Source of the DNA: Paraphysoderma sedebokerense
Taxonomy: Eukaryota; Blastocladiomycota; Physodermatomycetes; Physodermatales; Physodermataceae
Direction: 5' to 3'
DNA length: 64,000 nucleotides
Assembly: GCA_025602915.1 (NCBI GenBank)
Contig: JAHLJZ010000007.1
Span: 1-64,000 of the forward strand
Made by a program: the position numbers and the translations under genes. The notes under the pieces were generated by a model. That model searched no databases. It saw only the letters and a program-made list of their open reading frames with translations, and had not been told where the DNA came from. Below, in pieces: positions 1 through 12,377 of this stretch. Numbering within the stretch: the first letter of the stretch is position 1; every line of letters starts with the position of its first letter.

Positions 1-251
1 AACTTTTGTAAGCGACTTATGAATATATCATTGATTATTGTGTACATATGCGTTGCTTGCACAGAAGCAAGTAAACATTAAATGTTGCAATAATACTTTT
101 TATAGTTATCATACACAGCTCCACATGATATTTCTTGATAGTATATTGTGAATGATGATTGATATGCGCCGCCTGGTCATTCAAATATTCGCCTCAGTCC
201 ATCACCTCTCAAACTACAATAACCGTTTTATAACCATCGCCATAATCTTCC

Positions 252-412
252 CTACTCAATAAATTCCGTCAAAGTTTTCATCTGAGAATCAAGGGAGTAC
301 CTCCTCTTGCGAGATTGATACGACCTAGGTTGTGCGGTTGGAGCGAAATTCGCCGACGACGACGAACTGTCCTCCTTCAGAATCCCATTATATAGTTCAG
401 AATATGTGATTA
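252..412 (-). CDS. putative 3'-terminal exon of an unidentified gene
   Basis: On the minus strand an open stretch of 52 codons ends in TAG at 254-252. It reads like real coding sequence: a polar segment, a run of five serines, then a basic patch (SYQSRKRRYSLDSQM) and a short acidic end. A good acceptor (CTAAC branch-like sequence, then CAACAG) lies just upstream, giving an exon that starts at 412 with two leftover bases. I could not find the upstream exons between 413 and 1384. No family is recognised. It could also be the C-terminus of a short transcript or chance; confidence is low. Confidence 0.3.
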
Positions 413-1384
413 CTGTTGAATCCCCAACGGTTAGGCCAATAAAATTGCGGTAATGTAATCACTGCAACTGTATCCAAAATACTGGAAAAGGAATGCAAGA
501 TCAGATTACAGAATCTCTGTGTTCCAGACTCGATCTAGTGAACACCGAACACGTAGCAAAAAAGGCCTGTGCGTTAATTTCTCAATAAACAAGTACACAG
601 TGTCCCCATATCGCCGCTGTCTATTTGAATATTTGTAACGTTTAATGAATGGGAGCGCAATTATTAGCTTACAGGTATTATATAACATTCAATTCAGACA
701 TATCTGCGACAGTGTTGCCCGACCCTACCGTATCCTGTGTTGAGTCACATAGTAACAAACTTTCAATTATTTCCTACAATGGTTGAAAAGTTTCGCACTT
801 AACACAAAATCCAAAATCCAAAAACATTGTTGATTAAGAATGGGACACTTGGAGGTTAACCGTCTCCCGTTGATAATTGTATCAGAGCTCTTCCACTCTG
901 GCAAATTGGCAATCATTCACTTTGCGCGGATGTCAAGCAGGTGTCAGCAATTTTGAGCCCGTTCTCACCGTGCCCGACGCTCCCTCGATCTGCCCTGAAT
1001 TCTCCGATATTTATATTTCAATGTCTGCCTGCAAAGTGCTAGATATTCTTTTCTGAAGCGACACAGAACTGCGATTCCATTACGATTTCGATAAACATTC
1101 GCGAAGTACAGCGTATGTATTGTTTCTTTAGATTGAGTTACAATGCTTCGCCTCTGCCAGAAAAGGCAACGAATGTTGACATTGTGCCTTAATTGAAAGG
1201 TATTAGACAACATATCCTTGGGAAAACCGTCTGTCTTAGCTACAATTACTTTGATCACATATATTTTGTCTATACTCCCGCAGTCGGCACTTCCCAGACG
1301 GCTTAGACTTCGGAACAACTGCATTACGTTAAGCAAATCAATCAGCATACAACACCCCAACCGCTTTTTCCAAATTCTCGCCAA
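413..1384. other. unassigned region upstream of the bHLH gene
   Basis: I found no convincing coding sequence here. The longest open frame, 965-1384 on the minus strand, begins with an ATG that overlaps the start of the bHLH gene and its product has no recognisable composition or motif. The region probably holds the bHLH promoter and 5' leader, and possibly the upstream exons of the minus-strand gene that ends at 252. Confidence 0.4.
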
Positions 1385-3343
1385 ATGACTGCTGCCGGCT
1401 TAGTATTAAATCACCAAAATTTGGGCGATTACAATCAAATATCCTCGCATCGGTATCGTGGTCCCTATCCTTCGTTCTCTCATGATGAAGGACACGGCAA
1501 TGACTACAAGTACCTTGATGAGCAACGGGAAGGAGGGAATTTATCTCACATTCTGCAATCCAACACCAATGCATACACAGATGACAGAGAAAATAGTCTT
1601 GATAAAATCGAAGTACAAGGGGAACCTGATGCTGATTTTGAGAGAATCGATAACGAGAACCCGCGGCCCATGCACGGTGTGAAATCCACTGAAGGGTTGT
1701 CTTTCAACAGAAGAAGAGGTTCTGATGGTGGAATCGGGATGGGTAAATATAACCTCATTTCTTGCTTATGCACCGAGATTGGAGCATTTCGTTTCTAAAT
1801 TCATTTTTGATAGCCCATGCACCAATGCAAGGAAACAGGACGTCGTCTCGGCGCAGTAGTGTGTCATCACTCCCTGAACAGTATCCCACTGATCAGTTTT
1901 CTCAGGACTCTTTGGCGTTGCCAGATGACTTGGATCCTAATGAACGTAGAAGATTATTGCACCTGGAATCTGAACGACGTGGAAGGTTGTGCTTAAAAAA
2001 CGGTTTTGAAGAATTGAAAGGCCTCATCCCTGGGTGCAATGGGAAGAAGGTTACGAAGCAAGTTATCTTAAATAAAGGTTAGTTGTTATATCGCTTATTC
2101 TTCTTCATTCGTATCTCTTAATGTATATTTCTCGATATTATTACGGCATATTCCTATTAAATAGCATCGGATTACATCGCTGCTTTGACTGAAAAGGTCG
2201 AGTCTCTACAAAATCAGCTCAAAAGTACCAAAAAGCAGCTTTTATTATACGAGACCGCTTGTCATTGTAACCTTGGTGAATCCATCAGGGGGCGTCGTCC
2301 TCAGCTGCCCAAGGTCTCTTCGTCCAACTCGATACAGTCTCAATATGCACTTCACAATGCATCGCCACAACACCGCCAAAATTATCGGCAACGGAGGACT
2401 CAGTTACGACATGCTCCGTATGACAGTCAAAATTTTAAATATGATGATAAGTCGATTGTGACGGGGGCAAATGGAATGCGTGTAAGGCGGCAAGAAGATA
2501 TGGACTTGCTGCGAAATGGAAGTGTTGAAATCAGCGGTAATAACACAATGAAAGGAGGATTGGAGCTTTCAAATAATGCATTCCATTCGTCACTTCAAAA
2601 TTATCGGTTGGCTCCCGAGAGTGCAGTAGATAACAAATAGTATGTTAATTCAATGATTTTTCCTACTTCGTGAGTTGTTCATTATTGAATGCTGTGGGCT
2701 CATATCCAACCTTTTTTTAAAGCAAACAAACCCAAAGTCGACCGCTGCAAAGCTTACCGCAGTATACACCTACATATCCGAATGAAACCGTTGCCCATTA
2801 CAATAGGCAATATCAGCATTCTGAATTATCCCCGTCGTCGAACTCTTTAGACCTGATATATAATTCCACTCGTCGGCATAGCTATGATTCTGGATTTGGA
2901 GACGAATATGCCCAACATTCCAATGCTCAGCTACCAATTCCAAGTCATCAGCAGTCTTATATCGCCGACAGAAGGTATAGCTTACCGCAGTTACATAGCA
3001 TAACACGAACAGATTGGGGATCTAGTGCCGGAGTAGGGTATGAAATGGGAGTGGCCGATTTTGCTGGGGTTCATTATGAAGATTTTAAATACAATCAGCG
3101 AGACCATTCACGTCAAGGTGATTAGTCACAATCTGTACGGACCTTATCCTGCGAACAGAGAAAAGTTATTGACAACTTATTTCGTGATCATCAGAACCAT
3201 CGACATCGTCATCCTCTCACTCCAACTTAAGTTCTCGGGTCAATGGTGACTTTTTAACTGGCGAAGATCCGGCTGCAAGAAATCAGCACCTAAGTGATAA
3301 AGGCCAAGACATCTTGAATGAAAGTCAATCTACCTCGAGTTAG
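1385..3343 (+). CDS. basic helix-loop-helix transcription factor, Mlx-like
   Basis: Five exons join in frame: 1385-1742, 1814-2077, 2165-2639, 2723-3117 and 3195-3343, giving 546 residues. A bHLH domain lies at about residues 160-230, encoded across the exon 2/3 junction: basic region HLESERRGR, helix 1 with GFEELKGLIPGC, a short loop, and helix 2 with ILNKASDYIAAL running into a leucine-rich coil. The basic residues (E and paired R) fit E-box binding; the GFxxLxxLIP helix resembles the Mlx/ChREBP subgroup more than Myc. The rest is low-complexity, rich in Ser, Asn, Gln, Tyr and His, as expected of disordered transcription-factor flanks. Start ATG 1385 sits in a CCAAATGA context and is the first in frame. 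It presumably acts in the nucleus as a dimer; targets are unknown. Confidence 0.8.
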
Positions 3344-3910
3344 TTGACAGAGTATTCTTTTTGCTTTTTTACAGCCTTGGGCAATACTTTATATAACGAT
3401 ATACGGCTTTAAATTAAATCAAACGGATTCGTCGAAACAAGAGTATAAGTTCATTCGGGGTTCTCGTTAATCCTTTTTGTTGTCCGTGATGATGTGACAA
3501 ATTCTTAGAAGCAATCTTTGACATAGTACATAGTTGGCTAAGATGTGAGCGGAAGGATGGAGTTATTATTGCATCCATATTTATTACTCATGTATTATTC
3601 AAGCACATATTTACTGGTTTACGCATTAACTAACTGTAGACGTCATCACACTGTCATGAAAGGATTGAAGATAAGAGTCGGCAACCTCTATGTACATTTT
3701 TATATTTACGTCATACCCACCATGTAGGCAAGTTTTATATACTTTTGATAGTGGTATTATTATTTCATGTTGGAATCAAATATATTCTCTTTCAGTTGCC
3801 AAGTCCACGCGACGCGATTGATGTAAAAGTTATGCCGCAAACCTGCGACATTACATTCCTAATCACCTCTTGAATTCAAACCTTGACACATACCATAACG
3901 AGAAGAAAGA
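3344..3910. other. intergenic region between bHLH and Sel1 genes
   Basis: AT-rich spacer between two plus-strand genes. It must hold the bHLH 3' end and the promoter of the next gene. The open frame at 3545-3727 has no supporting motif or codon pattern. Nothing else is seen. Confidence 0.5.
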
Positions 3911-6439
3911 ATGTCACATCTAAGGATAAAAACGTCTGCCAGCCCTGCATCTCCCAATACGGCGATCTTCAACACACCACGTAGTCCAACACTTGCGTAT
4001 TCTCCAACAACACCAAACTCGCCTGTTACTCCCTCAGCAGACGTTTATGATCATCTGATATCAACGGGAGTTTCCTTGGAAGATACAACAGCTTTGTTGA
4101 TACAAGTCTGTTTGAATGCCAATGTTATCGGTTTAAGCGGGAAGGAAGATGAACGAGTTTTAAAACAGCTGACGGAAATCAAGGTTGGCAATCGATTTAA
4201 ATTGACTATTTTGCTCCGAAAGTAGTTTGCATCGTCTAACACCATTCAATTCTATTAATTAAATTAACATCACTCATACTGTCTGAAACCAATCGAAAAC
4301 ATAAAATGCACGCTCTTTCTTGATTGTTCCTTAACACATGATAGGATATTTTTCTCCTCCACCAACATGATCTACAAACATATCAATCAGTCGAAAATAC
4401 TCTTAACAGTGCCATGTTTGATTTCCATGTCGCAATCACGAAATTAAACAACAAGCTAACTATTTTGAAAAACTCGTCCTTCTTGCCAAGTTACTCAAAG
4501 AAGAGGAAGTTAGACCGAAGGCTAAGTGAAGTAAAGGAATGCTGGAATCGTATGGTGTGTATTGTTTCAATCTAATCAGGCAAACCGTAGAGGGTTAGAG
4601 AAGGTACCGTTCAGAGAAGAGGCAATAGCGTTGGCTAATTCATATTCCTCAAAGTTCATGATTCTGACGATGACTATGGCCACAAAATCATCTCAAGCGG
4701 CTACGCAGGCGTCAGGCAATGTTGCGAAATTAGCGATAGCACAAGGTCACCCTGACTGGGATGGTAATATTCTGCAGGTTGCTCCCTGTCCACTTTAACA
4801 CCATATTCATTCGCATTTGATCATTATCCTCTTCAGTCTTAGATCCCAATGATGCAGTCAAATTGTGTACTCAAGGAGATAAACATCTTTTCGGATATGG
4901 CGTTACCAAGTCTCCAGAAATCGCTTTAAAACGATATAACCTGGCAGCTAAAAACGGATACGCGCCGGCTTGTGTTATGTTGGGAGCTTTGTACGAATAT
5001 GGAATAGGCCATTCAAGTGATCTCTCTATGGCGGTTTATTGGTATAAAATGGCAGCGGAGAGAAACTCGGCTGAGGTATGTTGTTCAGATTCGTCGTGTG
5101 CATTTATTTTTTCTTCGATCTGAAGAAAGGTGACTAATTCAACAGTCAACGCAATTTTGAATATGTATATTCTTTCATAACAGGGATGTACAGCACTCGG
5201 ACGATTATATGAGCACGGTATCGGTTTGGAAAGGGACCTTAGTAAAGCTTCTGAATGGTATCTGAAAGCTGCGGAATTGGGTGATTTAGAAGCAATGACA
5301 TGTCTCGGCAACCTCTTAGAAGCAGGCCCATCTCCGATTAACATTGATTCTGAAAAGGCTTATCACTGGTATTCTCTCGCTGCAAATCAAGGTTATGCTC
5401 GAGCGCAAAATTGTTTAGGAGGATTATTATATAAAGGAATAGGATGCTCGCAGGATTATTTAAAGGCCGCACAAGAATTTAGAAAGGCGGCAGAGCAAGG
5501 AAATGCTGCTGCTATGAACAACTTAGGCATTTGCTACGAGGAAGGTAGAGGTGTGGCCAGAGACTATGTACTGGCGAAATTATGGTACAAGAGTGCACAT
5601 GAGAGAGGTCATGCCAGCGGAACAAACAATCTTGGATACATGTTTTTAGTTGAAGTGTGTTGCTATTTTCTGTCACTCTTGGCTTCGCTAGTGCTTACTT
5701 ACACCTCTGAAAGAACAATGTTTTCGAGGCATTTCAGCTGTTTAATTTGGCAATGTCGCTCGGTTCAGTCGACGCAATTTATAATTTAGGTGCTTTGTAT
5801 GAGAATGGTTCAAAAGGCAACCATAGTGCACTCTTAGGATCTGTACCGACGATCGATACTTTTCTCCCCTCAGATTTACTTCCATTCAGCATTATAGCCG
5901 ATCAACGGTCTGCATTTCAGTATTACAAAATGGCAGCTGAAAAAGGGCACGAGAAGGTTGGTAAAGTTGTGATTGATAATCATTTTCTCTGAATTGACTA
6001 AATCTCTTTCCGTTCTCAGGCAATGATTAAAGCTGCAGAAATGGCACTGCACGGACGGGGAATCCCCAAAAATCTTAAGTTATCGAGCCATTTTTACTTC
6101 CTCGCGGCTACCACATTTTCCAATCCAATCGCGGAGAACGCTCTAGGTGAATTACACGAAATCGGGGCAATAAGCGCGGAACCAAATCCGAATGAAGCCA
6201 AAAAATGGTATGCCAAAGCTATGAAGAATGGATTTGCGAAAGCGATTTTCAATTTGGGTAAATTGTACGAGTCAGGCTTAGCTGTAGAGCGCGATCTAGA
6301 TAAAGCTGTTAAGTTGTACGTAGAGGCCAGTAAACGCGGAGATCAAAGAGCAAAGCAGAGGATGGAAGAGTTGAAAGACTTGGTGCAGGAGAGACAAGTG
6401 TCAGAAGTTAAAGGAAAGAGAGCAAACTTTTCGTTGTAG
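3911..6439 (+). CDS. Sel1-like repeat (TPR-like) protein
   Basis: Seven exons join in frame: 3911-4183, 4345-4530, 4580-4763, 4837-5075, 5184-5654, 5738-5956 and 6020-6439, giving 663 residues. The N-terminus is Ser/Thr/Pro-rich and is followed by a helical region (to about residue 215) that I do not recognise. From about residue 215 to 650 there are tandem Sel1-type repeats: recurrent A..LG.LYE.G.G...D...A..WY..AA..G patterns such as GALYEYGIGHSSDLSMAVYWY. These form superhelical scaffolds for protein complexes; fungal relatives include chitin-synthase activators and ERAD Hrd3, but neither assignment is justified here. One repeat in exon 6 carries a long insert before AFQYYKMAAEKGH. Intron 2 is 49 bp if donor GTAAAG at 4531 is used; an alternative donor at 4555 would leave only 25 bp, also in frame. 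Confidence 0.8.
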
Positions 6440-6926
6440 TGGATTTGGATTTCTCTCCGTCAACCCTCTCTTAGTTGTTAGCTACTTAACGATATTTATT
6501 TATAGTAGAAATCATATTAGTAGGTTTAAGATTATGAAGCTGTTATCTTTTGATACATAAATAAATAGTAACTTGAGAAACCGCTGAATTTGATATGACG
6601 AGTTGATCGCTGTAGTAAACTCCATCAACATAATCAGGTGCATTCAAGGAAGATGAAGCTGATAAATAAGACACCACTCTACGTATATTTCCACTGGAGG
6701 TCCGATTGAAATGATATTGTGAGTTTGATCAAAATTTGGTGAGATTTTCGATTCTTTCCGTTGACGGTTTATTCGACACGTCCGGTTGAGATGTATTTCA
6801 TGGCCCTGGCCCGCAGGTTCCAAAAATTATTCAAAACTCCTGAAATGAGTGATGCAGTTGCAGTTAGATATCTTCTTATGATATTGAAGTGACAGTCAAA
6901 CAAAGTTGCCGATTGTAATATCTGAC
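6440..6926. other. intergenic region with putative poly(A) signal
   Basis: Spacer between two plus-strand genes. An overlapping AATAAATA motif near 6559-6566, about 120 bp past the Sel1-gene stop, is a plausible polyadenylation signal. No coding sequence is supported. Confidence 0.4.
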
Positions 6927-9900
6927 ATGCCGTCTTCACCAACAGCCAAATCACCTACGATTACTCAGGTAGCTTCACCGGTCTCTGAAGCAAAATCTCC
7001 GATATCTAAATTTCCGAAATCGCCGTCATCGAGTGATCCAAGTTCGTCGTCATACGTCAAATTTCAACAGAAAGGGCAATCCAAATTCGACCACAAAATC
7101 ATGACAAGTACAGCATTGAAGAAAGGAAGTTCCATCCCCGTCAAATCCAATAACAGCAAATCTGTACCTATAGACAAAAAACGAAGACCGACTCAATCGA
7201 ACAAATCTCACGATGCTCCTATGGATTTACAGCCTGACGATCTAAAAAAATTGCTCCAGGAGTTCAAGGTATGTTGGATAAGAAAAGAATTAGCTCATCG
7301 TTCTTCAGTTATAAGTTAAGTTTTGAAAAGAGTTGAACGCATTCTTCTTTATTTAATTTGTTCCTTGTACAGAAAAAATGGCAACAAGAATATGGTCAAA
7401 GAGTTCGATTCCAAGAATCTAATCGCCTCCTTCGCGATCAATTGTCGAAGTTTCAAGTGCGAATTTCCAAACTTGAGGGACCCCAACAGGAAACTGTCAG
7501 CATACCTCAGAGTCCAGTACCAAACGACAGCAGTGTTACGAAAGAAGGCGGTAGCGACACCTTGAAATCTCTTATAAAGAAAGGAGTAGACGCCAATGCC
7601 GAACGATTCGCTAAATTGGAAGACCAGCTGAAACGAGCTGCTGGTAGATTAAAGGAATACGAAACCGGCAAGAAAAGTGTGATCACAGAAGAAGAGAGCC
7701 TTAGACAGAGTAATATGATTGCGGTATTGACTAAGAGAAACAAAGAGTTGACGAAAGAGAAAAGGAAGCTTGAACATTTGCTGCATGCAAAATCGCTACA
7801 ACTGGAATCCGAGGCTAAGGCAAGTACTTACTGGACAACTTCTGAAATTCGGAATGAAGCCTTCTGTATTAACAACTTGTCATTATATTTCACCTTTGCT
7901 TCGCCTTGCAAATGATACCGATTTGAATGTTTACCATTGTGGTATATACAGAAAAGTCAAAAGATAATAAGTGAAACCGAGGCGATGAAAGCAAAAATTG
8001 CAAGAGAGAAAACCACTAAAGAACTGGAATTAACTGAAGCACTGAAAAAGAAGCTAGCACTGGAAGAGAAAATACGTGAATATGAGAAACGTATAGATGA
8101 AGAAGCCAAAATCAGAATAACGTTGGAGCATCAAAACTATACGTTGCGACAAAAGGTAGAAAAAATGAACTTCAACGAGGCTCTAGGGTAAGAATTCTAT
8201 AATTAGTTTCTCAGACTATTTGAAAGTCTTGGCGCGGACAGAAATCTAACTCTGCAACACTTGCATCTATATACTGATTTTCATAAATAGTACCTTCCTT
8301 GATGAACCAGATTCTACTACAAGACAGCCTGACAAAACGAAAGGGTAAGTGTTGGAAAAATCTTCTGCCATAATTTACAGGCATCTGATAGTTTGATAAG
8401 GCAACCTGTCGATATTAAAATCGATACCGCGAAGAATGTAGTCGGGAACGAAAAGTAAGCTTTTTTAATCAGACAAAGACGAAATCTAAAATGGAATTTA
8501 AATTGCCCCGCTCGTTTTCTGCTCTTTTTATTTCACCCTAAAGTGTCCCTGACGAAAAAATGCTGCCTGTGCCAACTTCCATGACGAAAAAGCCGAAACC
8601 AACAATGGCGAATCTTTCAATACCATCACCGGATGAAGATAAGAAAATAAAAGTTGCACGAGTCACCCTTGAATACGATGCGTGGGTGGCAAGTAAGAAA
8701 ATCGAGAACAAGCCTAAAGATAAGGATGAGCCCCACAGAACTTTTACTGATGAACAGCCGTCGAAAATGGAAGGTTCACTTCCTCCTCATCGCCCTTCGA
8801 CAAAGCCAGATGATTTGACAGCGCATACTCGCGCCGCCAGTAATAGTAATTCCGTTCCTGCTGGTCATAAAAATACTAACCCTTCTAAAGTCAGAAGCCC
8901 AAGTCCAGTTGGAATAGAAACCTACTCACAAAAACATGACGAATCAAATATTACCTGCACTAAAAACGGGAATGAAGAAACCCCGGAAAAGCATATTAAT
9001 TCAGGGTCACTTCACCCCGATGAAGCTGTGCCCAATCATGTGCAGTAGTATGTTTGAGGCATTTGCGAGAGACATATGTGATTTCGGAAAGAACAAGGGA
9101 GGGCATACCATCGGATATCGAAATATTTATTATTGATAGAGCAATTTGTATTGCAATGTATTGATGCTTTAAAACGTTGTAGCTGTATAATATATTTGGC
9201 GAATATTTCTTAAATCTAGTTCAAAAGCATTGGATCCCAACGCGTTTTCCACAAATACCACATTTACAACCATACAACACAAAAACCTGATACCAATGTC
9301 CGATCAAGACAATCCAAAAGAAACTGTAGAAATGCCAGGTACTGAGACGGTTGTGACATCCAGTTCGGAGTTGCCTGCTGGGAGTGTTCTAGGTGAAAGT
9401 TCGGCGGATATCTCCGTACTTGAAAAGTCATCCGATCACAGCAGCAGTCCATCTACTAACGAGACCATCGAAACTCCTGAAGCAATATCAAAGGATAGTC
9501 GACCCCAACACTCAGAATCAAATGGGAAATTGGCTGCTAATCAAATTGCGAATCCTGCCGATATCATGTCAGGTGGTAACTTGATTTCTACAGATGCAGC
9601 CGACTCAAATTCGGCGAACAACTTGGACGCAGATATAGAAAAGAAATCGATTTCGAAACCTTCGAGTGAATCTGACTTAAAATTATCGACTGGTGAATCC
9701 ACTGGTCACAGCGATCCGACGGATACTCCAAGTCATCATGACACCAAATCCAAGAGCCGACGTACATCAGAATCGGAAGAAATTGCAGTAAATACCAATA
9801 TCAAAACAGACAATACTATTCCACAAAACTTGGAGCGCTCAGATGTATCGAATTTATACGATGAGACGAAAACAACAACAGTTAATGAGAGTTCAGATCA

Positions 9901-11653
9901 AAATGGGGTTGACAACCCTAGGAGAATGGAGATTTCAAGCGGTGGATTGTCATCCATTAATATTTTCAAAGACCAATTGTCAGTTACATCAAATCTGAAT
10001 CAAGATTTATTGGCGCCGCAATCCCAAATGAACACGGACGTTCCAATTCCACCAACCCAATCGACATCCATCTTTGCTGAAGACAACTCCTCGACCCAAT
10101 CTGAAACTCAAGTTCAGGTAATGGGGCAATCATCAAACCAAGAAGATCCACAAAAATTTAAAGTTGATAGAGAGGCATACAAAGCTCTGATACAGGCTGC
10201 ATTGGGCCAACGCGAGAGACTGAAAGCTGTTAATTTGTCGCTACAGAATAGATTAGGTGATTACTTTCGACGGAAGAGGGTAGGCAAATCTAATTCATCG
10301 GGGACATGTTTATCCATATCTTCAACTTAACTGAAATACACCATCACTCATAGACCGATGACAAACCCAATGAAGTCGACAAAGCGCCCACAGATCAACA
10401 ACAAAGATATCTCAGTGTCATCACACAGCTAAAAGACATGCGAGCAGAGCAGGATCGTTTCGAAGAATCCAATAAGGGGATCATTGACGAACTTCGAGTA
10501 AAGTTAGAAGAAAAGAAGGTGGAAGCAAACCTCAAATCAGAGGAATTTCGGAAATACAAGCACAATGTTGCTGTTAATGCCGGTAATAGTAGGACAGGAA
10601 AACCCATTCCTTCAAAGGTTAGTTAGTCGTTTCGCTGATAATCAACATTTACCATTCTGATGTCTATCTATACCGTCAAAAAAGATTATCGAGCAAATGG
10701 AGAATTATGATCTGAGGAAGGAACAGGAAGTAATGCAAATGCGACTCGAAAATATCAAATTGCGGAATAGAATACGACGTAGTGAACTGTTGCTACGACA
10801 AAAGGTTGAATCTATTTTTCCGTACATTCAAGCTGTGAGTCGGATGCAGGATGTATATGAAACAATTCTAATCTATTTATTCTCTGTCTACTGTAATTGC
10901 AGGAGGAGTTGGCAGAAGGGCTACATTTGATTGATTTCGAACAACTAAAAATCGAAAACCAGACATACAACGAAAAAATTGAAGAGAGGAACGAAGTACT
11001 TTGAACAATTGAGTTCAACAGGTCATATGGACGCACCTAAACTAATGTTTTGAATACTAGGAACTACTTAAACTACGGAAAAAAATAACTAATATAGTAC
11101 AGGTGTTAACGCATATCAAGGAAAAACTTCAATTTGTTCAGGTGATATTATATTGTTCAATTTCTGCAGCAACTCCCTACTACACCCACATTGCAATTGC
11201 TTTATTTACTAAATTATTGTTCATTTGATTAGTCCGAGAATACTGAACTGAAAGGGGAACTGCAATCCTTGGACGAAATGGTGGAAAGACAACGCGACAC
11301 GATTCCACTTGCCAAACATCGACGAGATAAATTGCGAACAAAAAATCAAGTAATGAAAGAAAAAAATGGGTTGTTGGGGAATGAACCGCTTTTAAGAGAT
11401 TACGAAACTAGAGTGGTTAGTTTTATCCCTCTATACCCCACCTCATCTCTGACATCATCACGTTTGGATATTGATTATTGATTATATCATACAATTTGAT
11501 CGTCGAAACTTGAATTTTTAGGAATCATGTCAACTCCTTCAAACCCAGATTGAACAATACAAGCAACAACATGAGAACATTATAGCTCAAATTCGAAAAA
11601 TTGAATTACACGAGCGTAAAAGATTATTCAAGTTGTCTCGTCCTGCGAATTGA
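6927..11653 (+). CDS. coiled-coil axonemal protein, CCDC96/CFAP184-like
   Basis: Thirteen exons join in frame: 6927-7268, 7373-7819, 7952-8187, 8291-8344, 8401-8454, 8544-9047, 9220-10279, 10354-10617, 10685-10834, 10903-10995, 11061-11141, 11233-11415 and 11522-11653, giving about 1199 residues. Residues 115-340 are a coiled coil, about 380-890 are disordered (Ser, Asp, Asn, Thr) and 890-1190 are coiled coil again. The last block carries the signature of the CCDC113/CCDC96 family: LIDFEQLKIENQ, then KITNIVQVLTHIKEKLQFVQ, then RDTIPLAKHRRDKLR. In ciliates, algae and animals CCDC96 and CCDC113 form a complex at the base of radial spoke 3 near the dynein regulatory complex. The acidic, long N-terminus favours CCDC96 over CCDC113. 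It implies a motile flagellum. Intron 2 is a GC-AG intron. Confidence 0.8.
7820..7951 (+). other. GC-AG intron in the CCDC96-like gene
   Basis: The exon before ends AAG and the intron begins GCAAGT, the classic context of a GC donor; it ends TATACAG. Frame is kept (phase 0) only with this donor. The nearby GT at 7824 would shift the frame by one base. Confidence 0.7.
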
Positions 11654-12377
11654 TGAATGATTGATAATGTATAAATTAATAAAATTCATTACAGTAACCA
11701 CAACAAATAAATTGTGATTTTGAATACTGCCAAACCGAAATACATGATTCACCAATGCACATTAGATTGGTTCAACTTTCACTTGAAATCCATCAGGTAT
11801 TGGAATCTTAACTTTTAAGTCTAAGCTTAAATTCTTTTAAAGACGGCCCAAAAAACTCGAGCGAGCTGTTTCATCATTTCAAATAATATATCCATACACT
11901 AATAATTACAATTTACACACTAGGGGTATCAAAATCTCATGATTATACAGATAAAAGCAAAGATGTAAATCGTCCATAGACTTTTTTGCCTAGCTTGATA
12001 ATTTGATTCGGGATTACATATTACATTGCATATAGTATATCGTATAAGGAGGATAGAAGTCGAGTATAAGTTGAGGTTACATATACGAGGAGGAATAAAA
12101 GCTTTAGATGATAGTTACGATTGTGTCACGTACGTAAGTTTAACGTGTGGTCGGTTGGATGGAAAGGTCGAGTGAAGTTTGGACAGAGGGGAGGTAAATC
12201 AATGTAGGTGTGATATCGCCAAGAGCAGTACGAATGTAAAGTGAAACTATTGGAGGTAGAGGCTACGAAATCAACAATAGTGCGAACATTGAAGACGTCT
12301 TTGGAAACCACATGAATCGATAGACCCAAACCTCATGCTTCAAGCAAATGTACCTTGGTGCTAAAACAAAAAGTCGG
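11654..12377. other. intergenic region between convergent genes
   Basis: This 724 bp spacer separates the 3' ends of the CCDC96-like gene (+) and the RVxF-like gene (-). It includes AATAAA-type motifs soon after the CCDC96 stop. Short open frames such as 12126-12329 show nothing recognisable. No gene is supported. Confidence 0.5.

Noticed and set aside
965-1384. 139-codon open frame on the minus strand
   Set aside because: Composition and sequence show no protein-like pattern; its ATG end abuts the bHLH start and it is likely a chance frame in leader or promoter DNA.
3545-3727. 60-codon plus-strand frame in an intergenic region
   Set aside because: AT-rich, no motif, no splice partner.
7824-7951. 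Ordinary GT donor (GTACTT at 7824) for the CCDC96 intron
   Set aside because: It puts the next exon out of frame by one base; the GC donor at 7820 keeps frame and has the standard context.
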